In this document: in pieces, positions 9,477 to 18,302 of the stretch
How positions within the stretch are numbered: position 1 is the stretch's first letter
Layout: every line of letters starts with the position of its first letter
Source of the DNA: Vibrio xiamenensis
GTDB lineage: Bacteria > Pseudomonadota > Gammaproteobacteria > Enterobacterales > Vibrionaceae
Length of the DNA: 64,000 bases
Assembly: GCF_900100015.1 (NCBI RefSeq)
Contig: NZ_FNDD01000003.1
Span: 124,001-188,000 of the forward strand
Direction of reading: 5' to 3'
The notes under the pieces: model-generated
The model's database searches: none
What the model was told of the DNA's origin: nothing
Seen by the model: only the letters and a program-made list of their open reading frames with translations
Program-made: the position numbers and the translations under genes

Positions 9477-9556
9477 CCAATTTTGGATGTTTTTTAGTCA
9501 TTACCGTATTGAATTGTAAATTGAAATACACGCTGTGTTTGTTAGGTCTCATCGCT

Positions 9557-9565
9557 TGTGGACAA
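9557..9565 (-). other. Possible second, weaker DnaA box
   Basis: TGTGGACAA reads TTGTCCACA on the minus strand, one mismatch from TTATCCACA. It lies just before an isolated 12-mer at 9580-9586. Confidence 0.4.
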
Positions 9566-9574
9566 TATATGCTG

Positions 9575-9589
9575 AAAGCATGATCAAGC
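9575..9589 (+). other. Isolated RctB 12-mer
   Basis: AAAGCATGATCAAGC has the same AAAGC-ATGATCA form as the array members but lies about 210 bp away from them, on the parA2 side. Isolated sites of this kind can regulate RctB activity or the rctA-type transcript. Confidence 0.65.
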
Positions 9590-9724
9590 AGTCGTCATGT
9601 TTCCGTCTATTTACAGTACTGCTTTTCGATTCCACGCCAATAATCGCTCAAATTTAACTGAATTATAGAGTCCATCTACATTCAACCGTAAATTGGCGCC
9701 AAATATTCATGCTTCCGAGAGCGT

Positions 9725-9745
9725 TAATCACTTGATCATTGATCC
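9725..9745 (-). other. RctB-type site, minus orientation
   Basis: On the minus strand the sequence reads CGGATCAATGATCAAG followed by TGATTAA, with two overlapping GATC sites. It is the closest relative of the plus-strand site at 9456. Confidence 0.55.
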
Positions 9746-9801
9746 GAATAAAGATCATTTTATGCTGATCCGATAAACAGCCAATTAAATTTCCTCCTGT
9801 C

Positions 9802-9815
9802 CTTGATCATGTTTC
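9802..9815 (-). other. RctB-type site, minus orientation
   Basis: Minus strand GGAAACATGATCAAGG. It shares the ATGATCAAGG core with the site downstream of rctB at 6784. Confidence 0.5.
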
Positions 9816-9835
9816 CCTATCCTGAATATTCTCCG

Positions 9836-9871
9836 GAACAATGATCAAGTCATCCGCCTTGATCATTGTTT
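9836..9871. repeat. Inverted pair of RctB-type sites
   Basis: A perfect 12-bp inverted repeat, ACAATGATCAAG (9838-9849) and CTTGATCATTGT (9858-9869), is separated by eight bases. Homology extends outward to GGAAC and GTTTC. Both arms carry the Dam site. It could bind two RctB molecules face to face or form a hairpin in a transcript. Confidence 0.65.
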
Positions 9872-10034
9872 CGTAAATCTTTGCGATAAGTTCTATTGCG
9901 ACGTTAAAAATTTAAATTGCTGGCTACGGTTGTACTTTTTTGGCCAGGTTTTGATTTTAGGTTGTTCCAAGTTTCATTGTCCGTAATTTAGCCGGATAGA
10001 ATAATCGTTCCGGAAAAATAATTGGCTATTTTAC

Positions 10035-10047
10035 TTTACATTGTAAA
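10035..10047. other. parS2: parS2 site at ori2
   Basis: TTTACATTGTAAA is an exact TTTACA-N-TGTAAA match, 240 bp upstream of parA2, so ParB2 bound here could both anchor the origin and act on parAB2 expression. Confidence 0.9.
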
Positions 10048-10288
10048 TAAGTGATGACGTAACATTTTAAATGTGATGAAGTTGGCGAGGGATTTACAGG
10101 TAAAATTTACGCGCGTTTTTGTTAAGCTCTCTGACATATAATTTACTTTTAGTGATTAAGTACATTATTTGGTCAAAATAATTCTCTTTAATGTGATTTT
10201 TGTCGTTTTGTGAATGTTCACCTTTTGGTTGTTTTTAGTATTGATTGCTGTACAATTGTTTTCAACTTACTAATAACGGAAATTGGCA

Positions 10289-11506
10289 ATGACAAGAGAA
10301 CAGACCATTGAACATCTCAATCGCCTCGCTGAGCAAACTGCTCAAGTACAAGCTGACCGTATTGAGATCGTATTGGAAGAGCGTCGTGATGAGCATTTTC
10401 CAGCAATGTCTAAGGCATTAATGGAAACCCGTTCAGGATTAACTCGTCGTAAGTTGGACGATGCGATTTCTAAGATGGAACAAGAAGGCCATCAGTTTAC
10501 GAAAAACAATGCCAACCATTACTCAATTACCTTGTCTGAAGCACATATGCTTATGGACGCAGCCGGTATTCCTAAGTTTCATGAGCGTAAAAAAAACCAA
10601 GATAACCAACCTTGGGTTATAAACGTTCAAAACCAAAAAGGTGGAACGGGTAAATCGATGACTGCTGTGCATTTGGCGGCTTGTTTAGCGCTCAATTTAG
10701 ACAAGCGTTATCGTATTTGTCTGATTGACTTGGATCCACAAGGTTCACTGCGTTTATTCCTTAACCCGCAAATTAGCCTGACCGATCATGACAATATTTA
10801 TTCAGCGGTTGATATCATGCTTGATAACGTCCCTGAAGGTGTCGAAGTTGATAACCAGTTTTTACACAAAAATGTGTTGTTACCGACTCAATATCCGAAC
10901 TTAAAAACCGTATCGGCCTTCCCAGAAGATGCGATGTTTAATGCCGAAGCTTGGCAGTATCTGTCGCAGAATCAATCTCTTGATATTGTTAAACTCTTGA
11001 AAGAGAAATTGATTGATATAATTGCCGATGATTTCGATGTCATCATGATCGACACCGGTCCGCACGTCGATCCCTTGGTGTGGAATGCCATGTATGCATC
11101 AAACGCATTATTAATACCATGCGCAGCGAAACGACTGGATTGGGCATCAACCGTCAACTTTTTCCAGCATCTACCAACCGTATATGAAATGTTCCCAGAT
11201 GATTGGAAAGGGCTTGAGTTTGCTCGCCTTCTTCCGACCATGTTCGAAGACGATAACAAGAAGCAGGTTTCGGTGCTGACTGAGATGAATTATTTGTTAG
11301 GTGACCAGGTTATGATGGCAACCATTCCACGTAGCCGAGCTTTTGAAACTTGTGCAGACACCTACAGCACAGTATTTGATTTGACTATCAGCGATTTTGA
11401 AGGTGGTAAGAAAACCTTAGCGACCGCTCAAGATGCGGTTCAGAAGAGTGCGTTAGAGTTAGAGCGCGTGCTGCATAGTCATTGGGCATCACTGAATCAA
11501 GGGTAA
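10289..11506 (+). CDS. parA2: Chromosome II partition ATPase ParA2
   Basis: 405 residues from the ATG at 10289; an in-frame TTG two codons earlier is less likely, and a GGA lies eight bases before the ATG. Residues 1-100 form the N-terminal helix-turn-helix region typical of large type Ia ParA proteins. The deviant Walker A KGGTGKS is at residues 117-123, Walker A' is LIDLDPQGS and Walker B is FDVIMIDTGPH. ParA2 polymerises on DNA with ATP and moves the ParB2-parS2 complex to position the chromosome II origin. It forms an operon with parB2, seven bases downstream. Confidence 0.96.
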   Translation: MTREQTIEHLNRLAEQTAQVQADRIEIVLEERRDEHFPAMSKALMETRSGLTRRKLDDAISKMEQEGHQFTKNNANHYSITLSEAHMLMDAAGIPKFHERKKNQDNQPWVINVQNQKGGTGKSMTAVHLAACLALNLDKRYRICLIDLDPQGSLRLFLNPQISLTDHDNIYSAVDIMLDNVPEGVEVDNQFLHKNVLLPTQYPNLKTVSAFPEDAMFNAEAWQYLSQNQSLDIVKLLKEKLIDIIADDFDVIMIDTGPHVDPLVWNAMYASNALLIPCAAKRLDWASTVNFFQHLPTVYEMFPDDWKGLEFARLLPTMFEDDNKKQVSVLTEMNYLLGDQVMMATIPRSRAFETCADTYSTVFDLTISDFEGGKKTLATAQDAVQKSALELERVLHSHWASLNQG

Positions 11507-11513
11507 ATGAGAA

Positions 11514-12485
11514 ATGGCCATTAAAACGTCAGATTTAAATGCAAAATTGTTTGGTAAGGCTGATAAACGTCGTGCCACCACACCTCAAGAGGCGCAAAAA
11601 GCAGCAAAAGAACAGGCTCAAATTATTGAACTTGCGGTTGCAGGTGAAGAGTTGGTTGCTTTTGAGTTGATGCGGATTCCGGCAAATCAAGTTGAAAAAG
11701 AAACCGTGGTATTTGCGGAAAATGCGCGTGAGCAGTCTTTCCTCAATGAACACGCGTTATCGGATGTGTTGTCTACGTTGAAAGAGCGTGGTCAGCAATA
11801 TCCAGCCGTTGGGCGTCGCCGCGCTGACGGCAAAATCGAAGTACTCGATGGTAGTCGTCGCCGCATGTCTTGTATTTTGGCAAACAAAGAATTTTTGGTT
11901 TATGTCGCGGAAAACATCAATGCAGAACATGCCAAATTTCTTTCTGATGTCGCGAACGCTCATAAGCCTCTTTCGCTCTACGAGAAAGGGAAAGAGATGC
12001 AGTCAAAACTCGACAGCGGAGAAGCTGAAGATCAAAAAGCGTTAGCCAAAATGTTCCAATGCAGCGAAGCATTAGTAAGTGGTGCGTTAAAAGCGGCGGC
12101 TTTGCCTTTAGAGTTATTGCAAGCATATCCGAATGTCGCAGATTTAGGGCGCCCAACGATTGTAAAACTGCACAAACAGTTCAGTGAATTGGATACCAGC
12201 AAACAAGCGAAATTGATCGAAAAATGCCATGATCAAGGTCGTTTGGTATGGCAGCGCAGTGAAGCTCAAGGTGTGGCGCGAATTACCAAAGACGTATCTG
12301 AAACGCTAGAGGAATGGATCGAAGAACTCGCACCTCGTAAACGTTCTGCAGTTAATAAAATTGACTTGGTAAAAGGACGCGTGAGTTACACACGTAAAGG
12401 CAATAATCTAGCGCTGAATATGAAGAAAATTGACGATAAGACAATGAAAGAAATCCTTCAATTCGTTGAGAGTAAGCTTCAATAG
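11514..12485 (+). CDS. parB2: Chromosome II centromere-binding protein ParB2
   Basis: 323 residues, the expected size. The order is a basic N-terminal segment, then the ParB/Spo0J nuclease-like block (QYPAVGRRRADGKIEVLDG, then RRRMSC, the arginine-patch region that binds CTP in the family), then the helix-turn-helix (DQKALAKMFQCSEALVSGAL). The C-terminal part supports dimerisation. It should bind the parS2 palindromes seen at several places in this window. The gene follows parA2 by seven bases with an AATGAGAA ribosome site and is closed by a strong terminator. Confidence 0.95.
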   Translation: MAIKTSDLNAKLFGKADKRRATTPQEAQKAAKEQAQIIELAVAGEELVAFELMRIPANQVEKETVVFAENAREQSFLNEHALSDVLSTLKERGQQYPAVGRRRADGKIEVLDGSRRRMSCILANKEFLVYVAENINAEHAKFLSDVANAHKPLSLYEKGKEMQSKLDSGEAEDQKALAKMFQCSEALVSGALKAAALPLELLQAYPNVADLGRPTIVKLHKQFSELDTSKQAKLIEKCHDQGRLVWQRSEAQGVARITKDVSETLEEWIEELAPRKRSAVNKIDLVKGRVSYTRKGNNLALNMKKIDDKTMKEILQFVESKLQ

Positions 12486-12502
12486 AATTTCTTCTAATCG
12501 TT

Positions 12503-12524
12503 AAGGCCGCTAATCAGCGGCCTT
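12503..12524 (+). terminator. Terminator of parAB2
   Basis: A nine-bp stem AAGGCCGCT / AGCGGCCTT with loop AATC, followed by a run of Ts. It lies 17 bp after the parB2 stop. Confidence 0.9.
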
Positions 12525-12603
12525 TTTTATGCTTGCAGTACGAATGTTAAATCGAGCAAGTGTTGTTATAATCGCGCTATTCTCCTTGGATTGTTTGTCG
12601 CCT

Positions 12604-14637
12604 ATGTCTCCTGTTCAACATTTTCTATCTGCATCTCTTTTGCAGTTACGCCGTGCTCGGCACCGCCTCGGGTTTGTGATTGATGGTGATGATGTTTGGC
12701 AAAGTGAGTGTCTAGATTCACTTAGAAAGTTGTTTCAAGAGCAAACTGTTTTTCAATTAGGAGGTGAACCTCTTGATTGGGTTTCTCAATATGTTTCAGC
12801 AAAGCGCGGCCAATACTTGCTTGGTCAGCAATGCCAACTGCTCATTTGTGATTGGGAAAACGATTTTGATGCCAATAGTTTTAGCGCGGCATTAGGAACA
12901 TTAAGTGGGGGAGGCATGCTAGTTTTCACCTCTACTCAAATCAAACTTGAAGGTTTAGCCTTGCAATGGGCTCAACAAGCGTTGGAAAAATTGTGCTGGC
13001 TTTCTTCCCACAAAATGCTTCCTCAGGTATATCAGCCTTCAACTTTCGCCGCCAACAATCAAGCGAATGAGAATTTTTCTGAGCAAGAACATGCCATCGA
13101 ATTGATTAAAAAAGTGCTGACGGGACATAGAAAGCGCCCACTGGTTTTAACCGCCGACCGCGGACGAGGGAAAACCAGCGCGCTCGGATATGCTGCTGCA
13201 GAACTCATGCGTGAACGTAGTATACGTATTGTGGTGACTGCACCGAATCGTGCTGCGGTGAATCCACTTTTTCAACATGCCAGTGAAAGTTTACGCTTGG
13301 CCGACAAACCTAAAAACCAACTCTTGTTTGAAGGTAGTCAGCTTCAGTTTATGGCAACGGATGAGTTACTTTCGCAAAGACCTGAGTGTGATTTGGTTTT
13401 GGTTGACGAATCTTCGGCGATTCCAATTCCACTTCTTCAACGTTTAGTAGAAAGTTACCATCGCCTGGTGTTTTCGACCACGATTCATGGTTACGAAGGG
13501 TGTGGTCGAGGCTTTAGTGTGAAGTTTTGTCGTTGGTTGCAACAACATCGTCCGCAAAGCCGTTTTTTTCATATTCAGCAACCGATCCGCTGGAACGCAA
13601 ACGACCCGCTCGAGCAATGGCATTATCAGAGTTTTCTCCTTAACGCAGAATTGGATGATATTGGTGATTGCTCTGTTGAACAAGTGACAATCGAACCTTT
13701 GAATAAATCAGAGTTGATGTCATCTCCCGATAGATTCGAGCAGCTGTTTGCTCTATTGGTTCAAGCTCATTATCAAACTTCTCCTAATGATTTCGTTTCG
13801 CTACTTGCTGATGACGCGATCTGTATTTATGCCGCATTGGTTGAAGACCGTATTGTTGGGTGCTTAGTGACTGTTACAGAGGGCGGCTTGGATTGTGAAA
13901 GAATTCGCGATATTCAGCTAGGGAAGCAACGTCCTCGCGGGCATCTTGTGCCTTCTATTCTGGCTAATCATCTAGGCTTAACCGAGTTCGGCGAAACACT
14001 CAGCGACCGAGTGATGCGTATTGCAGTTCATCCGGCTTTGCAAGGAAGAACGATCGGAACTCAGCTGGTTCATCATCTTATCGAAACTAGCCCTCGTTCG
14101 CTTTTTTCGACAAGTTTTGGCGCCACGTCAGAACTCATTTCATTTTGGCAAAATTTGGGCTTTGTTGCTGTTCGTTTAGGTAGTCAACGCGATCAAGCAA
14201 GTGGTTGTCACTCTGTTATCATGCTCAAATCAACACAGCTATCAGATTCTATTAACGAAGCGAAGAACGTATTTCATTTACAAAGTAGCTATTTATTAAC
14301 TAGCCAATTCTCGAAACTTGAAACGGACATAGTGCGTAAATTATTCGGTTGTCATCATGCTTCCGAAATCGAGCCTTGCTCTGTCATGCACAACTACGTT
14401 AATGGGGGAGCCTCTTTTGATGCCGCTGCGGGTTATTTTTTTCAATTCATACTGAATGATTCTACGGTTTTAAAAGCGTGCTCTGATTTGGTAGTGAGAA
14501 AAGTTTTGCAGCAAAGTGCTTGGAGTTCTTGTGCTGCTGAATTTCATCTTGCAGGAAAAAAACAAGTGGAATCACAACTCAGGTTTGATCTCAAAAAGCT
14601 GTTGGTGACCAATTTACACTGTAAAAGCGAATCGTAA
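12604..14637 (+). CDS. tmcA: tRNA(Met) cytidine acetyltransferase TmcA
   Basis: 677 residues from the ATG at 12604. The longer frame from 12529 begins inside the T run of the parAB2 terminator, so it cannot be the real start. N-terminal DUF1726-like part, then a RecD-like helicase domain with Walker A ADRGRGKTSALG and Walker B DLVLVDESSAIP, the motif STTIHGYEGCGRGF, and a GNAT acetyltransferase domain (RIAVHPALQGRTIGTQL). The enzyme makes N4-acetylcytidine at the wobble position of elongator tRNA-Met using acetyl-CoA and ATP. The last codons overlap a parS2 site (14613-14625). Confidence 0.93.
   Translation: MSPVQHFLSASLLQLRRARHRLGFVIDGDDVWQSECLDSLRKLFQEQTVFQLGGEPLDWVSQYVSAKRGQYLLGQQCQLLICDWENDFDANSFSAALGTLSGGGMLVFTSTQIKLEGLALQWAQQALEKLCWLSSHKMLPQVYQPSTFAANNQANENFSEQEHAIELIKKVLTGHRKRPLVLTADRGRGKTSALGYAAAELMRERSIRIVVTAPNRAAVNPLFQHASESLRLADKPKNQLLFEGSQLQFMATDELLSQRPECDLVLVDESSAIPIPLLQRLVESYHRLVFSTTIHGYEGCGRGFSVKFCRWLQQHRPQSRFFHIQQPIRWNANDPLEQWHYQSFLLNAELDDIGDCSVEQVTIEPLNKSELMSSPDRFEQLFALLVQAHYQTSPNDFVSLLADDAICIYAALVEDRIVGCLVTVTEGGLDCERIRDIQLGKQRPRGHLVPSILANHLGLTEFGETLSDRVMRIAVHPALQGRTIGTQLVHHLIETSPRSLFSTSFGATSELISFWQNLGFVAVRLGSQRDQASGCHSVIMLKSTQLSDSINEAKNVFHLQSSYLLTSQFSKLETDIVRKLFGCHHASEIEPCSVMHNYVNGGASFDAAAGYFFQFILNDSTVLKACSDLVVRKVLQQSAWSSCAAEFHLAGKKQVESQLRFDLKKLLVTNLHCKSES
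14613..14625. other. parS2: parS2 site inside the 3' end of tmcA
   Basis: TTTACACTGTAAA, exact match; it lies within the last eight sense codons of tmcA and is the first of three sites in 71 bp. Confidence 0.85.
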
Positions 14638-14650
14638 TTTACAGTGTAAA
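14638..14650. other. parS2: parS2 site directly after the tmcA stop
   Basis: TTTACAGTGTAAA, exact match, beginning one base after the tmcA stop codon and 25 bp from the first site of the cluster. Confidence 0.87.
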
Positions 14651-14670
14651 AATAAAATTTATTGTCTGGT

Positions 14671-14683
14671 TTTACACTGTAAA
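14671..14683. other. parS2: parS2 site, third of cluster
   Basis: TTTACACTGTAAA, exact match, 33 bp from the previous site. It completes a triple cluster between tmcA and the chemosensory operon. Confidence 0.87.
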
Positions 14684-14858
14684 TCGAACTAAATCCTCTC
14701 CCTTCTATATCGCGAAATCCTTGTTGTTGGAGTTACCGATAAATCTCTGTATTTAAAGTAACTCTGTTTTTTCGTCGGCAAACAATCACTGCTGATAGTT
14801 AATTCACAAATCTAAGCAAATCATATGAATACATATTGCTTGCATTCTAGTGTGATTA

Positions 14859-14887
14859 TTGACAGAAAAAACACTATGCACTTTATT
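14859..14887 (+). promoter_or_regulatory. Possible sigma-70 promoter of the chemosensory operon
   Basis: A consensus -35 TTGACA (14859-14864) is followed after 17 bases by TTTATT, a four-of-six -10 match. It lies about 87 bp upstream of the first STAS gene. The remainder of the 336-bp gap holds the parS2 cluster and otherwise nothing I recognise. Confidence 0.3.
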
Positions 14888-14973
14888 TGATAATTAATTA
14901 TTTCTTCCTACACTCAATCAAAAGACCTAATGCTTTATGAGGGTTACACAGCAGATGAAGGAAGAGGGTGTAG

Positions 14974-15246
14974 ATGGACTGCGTGCTTAATGAATCTCTC
15001 GACATTTCAACCGTATTAGAAAGTGTAGAAGTTTACAAATCTTGGCTTGAGAAATCAGAGTCTTCGGTTGTTTTAGATGCTTCGAAAGTGCAGCGAGTCG
15101 ATGCTGCAGGCATTCAAGCGTTAGCATCTCTCATGGTCACCGCGCAACACAATAAGCTTTCCATTCATTTAACTAATCCTCCCAAAGTACTGAGTGAAGG
15201 GATCACGATTTTGGGACTCCAAAAAATTTTTGACGTTATTGATTAA
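14974..15246 (+). CDS. STAS-domain protein lacking the phosphorylatable serine
   Basis: 90 residues, a lone STAS domain (SpoIIAA fold). At the conserved loop, where regulatory antagonists carry D-S-x-G, this protein reads VDAAGIQAL, with Ala at residue 44 in place of the serine. It therefore probably works as an unphosphorylated binding scaffold. It is the first gene of the cheYA cluster, with AGAGG six to seven bases before the ATG. STAS genes at this position are common in F7-type chemosensory clusters, but their job is not established. Contrast with the second STAS gene at 24943, which keeps the serine. Confidence 0.85.
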   Translation: MDCVLNESLDISTVLESVEVYKSWLEKSESSVVLDASKVQRVDAAGIQALASLMVTAQHNKLSIHLTNPPKVLSEGITILGLQKIFDVID

Positions 15247-15262
15247 GTGAGAGAGGGATGCA

Positions 15263-15625
15263 ATGACTAAACGAATTTTAGCTGTGGATGATTCCGTCTC
15301 CATTAGGCAAATGGTGAGTCACACGTTAAAGGATGCTGGGTACGAGGTTGAAACCGCAAATGATGGCAAGGATGCTCTGCTTAAGGTCAACTCGATGAAA
15401 TTCGATGTGGTTATTTCTGATGTCAACATGCCCAATATGGGGGGCTTTGAATTGGTAAAAGCCCTGAGAGAGAAACCTCAATATAAGTTCATTCCTATTT
15501 TGATGTTAACGACGGAAACCAGTGTCGATAAGAAACAACAAGGTAAATTGGCAGGTGCGACGGGATGGCTAGTTAAACCATTCAATCCTGACACGCTGCT
15601 TAAAACGTTAAAACGAGTTATCTAA
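15263..15625 (+). CDS. cheY: Chemotaxis response regulator CheY
   Basis: 120 residues, a single receiver domain. The acidic pocket VDD is at residues 8-10, the phospho-acceptor Asp at 53 (VVISDVNMPNMGG), the Thr in MLTTE and the Lys in WLVKPF. It should be phosphorylated by the CheA encoded next. With no output domain it acts by protein binding; whether it reaches the flagellar motor is unknown, since the related V. cholerae cluster III is not required for swimming chemotaxis. A strong GAGAGAGGG site precedes the ATG. Confidence 0.94.
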   Translation: MTKRILAVDDSVSIRQMVSHTLKDAGYEVETANDGKDALLKVNSMKFDVVISDVNMPNMGGFELVKALREKPQYKFIPILMLTTETSVDKKQQGKLAGATGWLVKPFNPDTLLKTLKRVI

Positions 15626-15670
15626 AAATCGTAATACTTGGTACGTTCAGTTTTGGCTAGGGAATAGAGT

Positions 15671-17758
15671 ATGGCGCTTGATATGGATCAGTTGCGCAAG
15701 ATGTTTTACGAAGAGTGTCGTGAAAATCTTGAGGTGCTGGAAAATATACTTCTTCATTTAGATGTTGCTGATGTCGATGACGAGTCGATAAATACGATAT
15801 TTCGCGCTGCGCATTCGATCAAAGGTGGCGCTGGAACATTTAATTTACTTGATATCAGCGAATTTACCCACTCTGTAGAGGCCTACTTAGATTTAGTCAG
15901 AAATCACCAACGTCAACTGACTTCTGATACTGTCGATTTGCTTTTGAAAAGCTGTGATTGCATCTCAGCCATGCTCCAAGCGCATGAGTCCGGTATTGAA
16001 GAAGATGTAGAACAAAAAGTTCAAGTCAGTGAGCAACTCGCCAAGCTACTCGACAGTCCTTCCTCTTCAAATTGTACAGAAGCGCTGCCTGTCAGTTCTG
16101 ACACTGTTTCCCAGCTAGGCCGCTGGAAAATTGAATTCCGCCCTCACCGAGAAATGTTCTTTAGTGGCAACGACCCTCTGAGAATTCTTCGAGAAATTCT
16201 TGAGTTAGATAGTGACGCTCAAATCGAGGCTTACATTGCTCCATTACCTGAACTGGTCGAAATCGAAGCGGAACTGTGTTATCTCAACTGGTCGATAATC
16301 ATCAGCCATGAAGTTGATGAACAGCAAATTAAAGAAGTGTTTGAATGGGTAGAGGATGAGTGTGACTTAGCGATATCCAGAGAACAACAGAACGCGATTG
16401 AACAACCGACAGTTGTGACAGACGCGTTATCTGTACCTGCAGAAAAATCGTTACCGACAACGAATGATGAACACACGCCAACTGAACAGCCTCAACCTGT
16501 TGCGGTCCATTCTAAGAATGAAAAATCCACGCCGAAAACCAGCAAAACAGAATCCAGCGTCAGTTCCATTCGAGTAGATATCGACAAAGTGGACGGGCTG
16601 ATCAATTTGGTTGGTGAGTTGGTGATTACCCAGTCAATGCTGACGGAAATAGGTAATGACTTCTCAATCGACAAGCTAGAGAAACTCAAAGCCGGGCTCG
16701 ACCAACTTTTGCAGAATAGTCGCGACCTTCAAGAAAATGTGCTCAACATTCGCATGTTGCCGATGAGTTTCGCATTCAGTCGCTTTCCACGTTTAGTTCG
16801 GGATTTAACTGGACGTTTAGGAAAGAAAGTTGATTTGCAAATTCTGGGTGAGCAAACCGAACTCGATAAAACGGTACTAGAGCGTATTGTCGACCCGCTT
16901 GTTCATTTGGTTCGAAACGGCATCGACCATGGTATTGAAATGCCAGAAAAACGTCTTGCGGCTAATAAGCCAGAGCAAGGCACAATAAAACTCAATGCTT
17001 TTCACCAAGGTGGTTCGATAGTTATCGAAATCGAAGACGACGGTGCGGGACTTGATTGCGACAAGTTATGGAAAAAGGCATTGGAAAAAGGGGTATTACC
17101 TCAAGATGCGCGGCGCGATGAAATGGATGATAAGCAGATCATGCGTTTGATATTCGCGCCCGGTTTTTCCACAGCAGAGCAAGTTTCTGACATCTCGGGC
17201 AGAGGGGTCGGGATGGATGTGGTTAAGCGTAATATTCAAGAGTTAGGCGGCCATATCGAAGTCGAGTCAGAGCTGGGGAAAGGGAGCCGATTCATCATCA
17301 GCTTACCTTTGACGTTGGCGATTCTGGATGGGCAATTGGTTAAAGTCGCGGGAGAAGTCTATGTCATACCGTTATTGACGATTGTCGAGTCAATTCAAAT
17401 CGATGCTTCTTGTATAAAGCGTGCATCTGGAGGTGTCGAGCTGTATCGATTACGTAACGAGAATATCCCTATTTTACGTCTGCAAGACGAACTTGAAATG
17501 GGAAAAAGCGGTGCGCTAGATAACTTAATTCTGTGTTTTGTCGAAGCTGCCGGTAATCGAGTTGGGCTGTTGATTGAAGAGCTATTGGATCAACAACAAG
17601 TGGTCATTAAGAGCCTTGAATCTAATTACAGCAAAGTGAAAGGCATATCCGGTGCGACAATTCTTGGTGACGGTTCGGTATCTTTGATTCTCGACATTCA
17701 AGGTTTAATCACTCTGTTTTTAAATCGCTCGAAAGAGCAAAACGGGATAGCGGCGTAA
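15671..17758 (+). CDS. cheA: Chemotaxis histidine kinase CheA
   Basis: 695 residues. P1 phosphotransfer domain with the phospho-acceptor His48 in RAAHSIKGGAGTF. A second region at about 150-240 resembles a response-regulator-docking P2. A Ser/Thr/Pro-rich linker (about 240-295) follows, then dimerisation P3 (VDKVDGLINLVGELVITQ-type block near 300). The ATPase P4 has N box LVHLVRNGIDHGIE, G1 DDGAGLD and G2 SGRGVGMDVVK, and the C-terminal CheW-like P5 ends the protein. It couples the receptors to CheY and CheB of this cluster. Confidence 0.95.
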   Translation: MALDMDQLRKMFYEECRENLEVLENILLHLDVADVDDESINTIFRAAHSIKGGAGTFNLLDISEFTHSVEAYLDLVRNHQRQLTSDTVDLLLKSCDCISAMLQAHESGIEEDVEQKVQVSEQLAKLLDSPSSSNCTEALPVSSDTVSQLGRWKIEFRPHREMFFSGNDPLRILREILELDSDAQIEAYIAPLPELVEIEAELCYLNWSIIISHEVDEQQIKEVFEWVEDECDLAISREQQNAIEQPTVVTDALSVPAEKSLPTTNDEHTPTEQPQPVAVHSKNEKSTPKTSKTESSVSSIRVDIDKVDGLINLVGELVITQSMLTEIGNDFSIDKLEKLKAGLDQLLQNSRDLQENVLNIRMLPMSFAFSRFPRLVRDLTGRLGKKVDLQILGEQTELDKTVLERIVDPLVHLVRNGIDHGIEMPEKRLAANKPEQGTIKLNAFHQGGSIVIEIEDDGAGLDCDKLWKKALEKGVLPQDARRDEMDDKQIMRLIFAPGFSTAEQVSDISGRGVGMDVVKRNIQELGGHIEVESELGKGSRFIISLPLTLAILDGQLVKVAGEVYVIPLLTIVESIQIDASCIKRASGGVELYRLRNENIPILRLQDELEMGKSGALDNLILCFVEAAGNRVGLLIEELLDQQQVVIKSLESNYSKVKGISGATILGDGSVSLILDIQGLITLFLNRSKEQNGIAA

Positions 17759-17768
17759 GGGCATCGAT

Positions 17769-18302
17769 ATGGAAAGTTCAGCCTCTGTTGAAGCAAATAC
17801 AAAATCAACCTTACCAGCGAATGCTGACATTCATAACAGCAGTGGCGAACGAGCTGACTTCTTAAGTTTTTGCCTCGATCGAGAACTGTATGGTGTGGAA
17901 ATTAATGATGTTGAAGAAATCCGTGTTTGGGAAAGACCGACACCTATACCACGGGCTCCCTCTTATGTTAAAGGCGTGATTAACATTCGTGGGTTGATAG
18001 TGCCAGTGGTTGATTTGAGAAGTCGATTTGACCTCGGCGCTTGCGAATATTTGACCACCACAGTGGTCATTATTCTGCGTTATCAAGGAGAGGACCAAGA
18101 CCGCATGATGGGGCTGGTTGTTGACTCCGTGAGTGATGTTATTGAGCAAGGCGAAAACGAAATTTATCGCTCGGTTGGTGAGTCTAAAGTGACGCCTTAT
18201 TTGCAAGGACTGATCAATGTTGGCGATCAGGTTATGTCACTGTTTGATACTGAAACATTGCTCGATATTGAACGGTTATTGAGGAATAAGAGTCATGATT
18301 GA
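17769..18302 (+). CDS. cheW: Chemotaxis coupling protein CheW (first copy)
   Basis: 177 residues, a single CheW domain with ELYGVEINDVEEIRVW and VKGVINIRGLIVPVVDLR. An N-terminal tail of about 30 residues precedes the domain. It bridges CheA and the receptor tips in an array. Its stop overlaps the start of the second cheW, so the two are translationally coupled. Confidence 0.93.
   Translation: MESSASVEANTKSTLPANADIHNSSGERADFLSFCLDRELYGVEINDVEEIRVWERPTPIPRAPSYVKGVINIRGLIVPVVDLRSRFDLGACEYLTTTVVIILRYQGEDQDRMMGLVVDSVSDVIEQGENEIYRSVGESKVTPYLQGLINVGDQVMSLFDTETLLDIERLLRNKSHD

Larger units (their letters stand above)
9034..10288. other. ori2: ori2, replication origin of chromosome II with regulatory half
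   Basis: This 1.25-kb gene-free stretch lies between rctB and parA2. From the rctB side it holds an AT-rich unwinding element (about 9091-9184), six phased 12-mers (9248-9368) and a perfect DnaA box (9384-9392). Beyond these come further RctB-type sites (9462, 9580, 9733, 9804, 9841, 9860), which match the place of the rctA/inc regulatory segment in V. cholerae, and one parS2 site (10035). No protein-coding frame is supported. Initiation would start at the AT-rich side next to rctB. Confidence 0.95.

Noticed and set aside
10091..10103. TTTACAGGTAAAA near ori2 as a second parS2
   Set aside because: The central base and the T of the right arm are missing; only half-sites remain.
12529..12603. 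N-terminal extension of tmcA from 12529
   Set aside because: It begins at the T run of the parAB2 terminator, and homology to TmcA begins after 12604.
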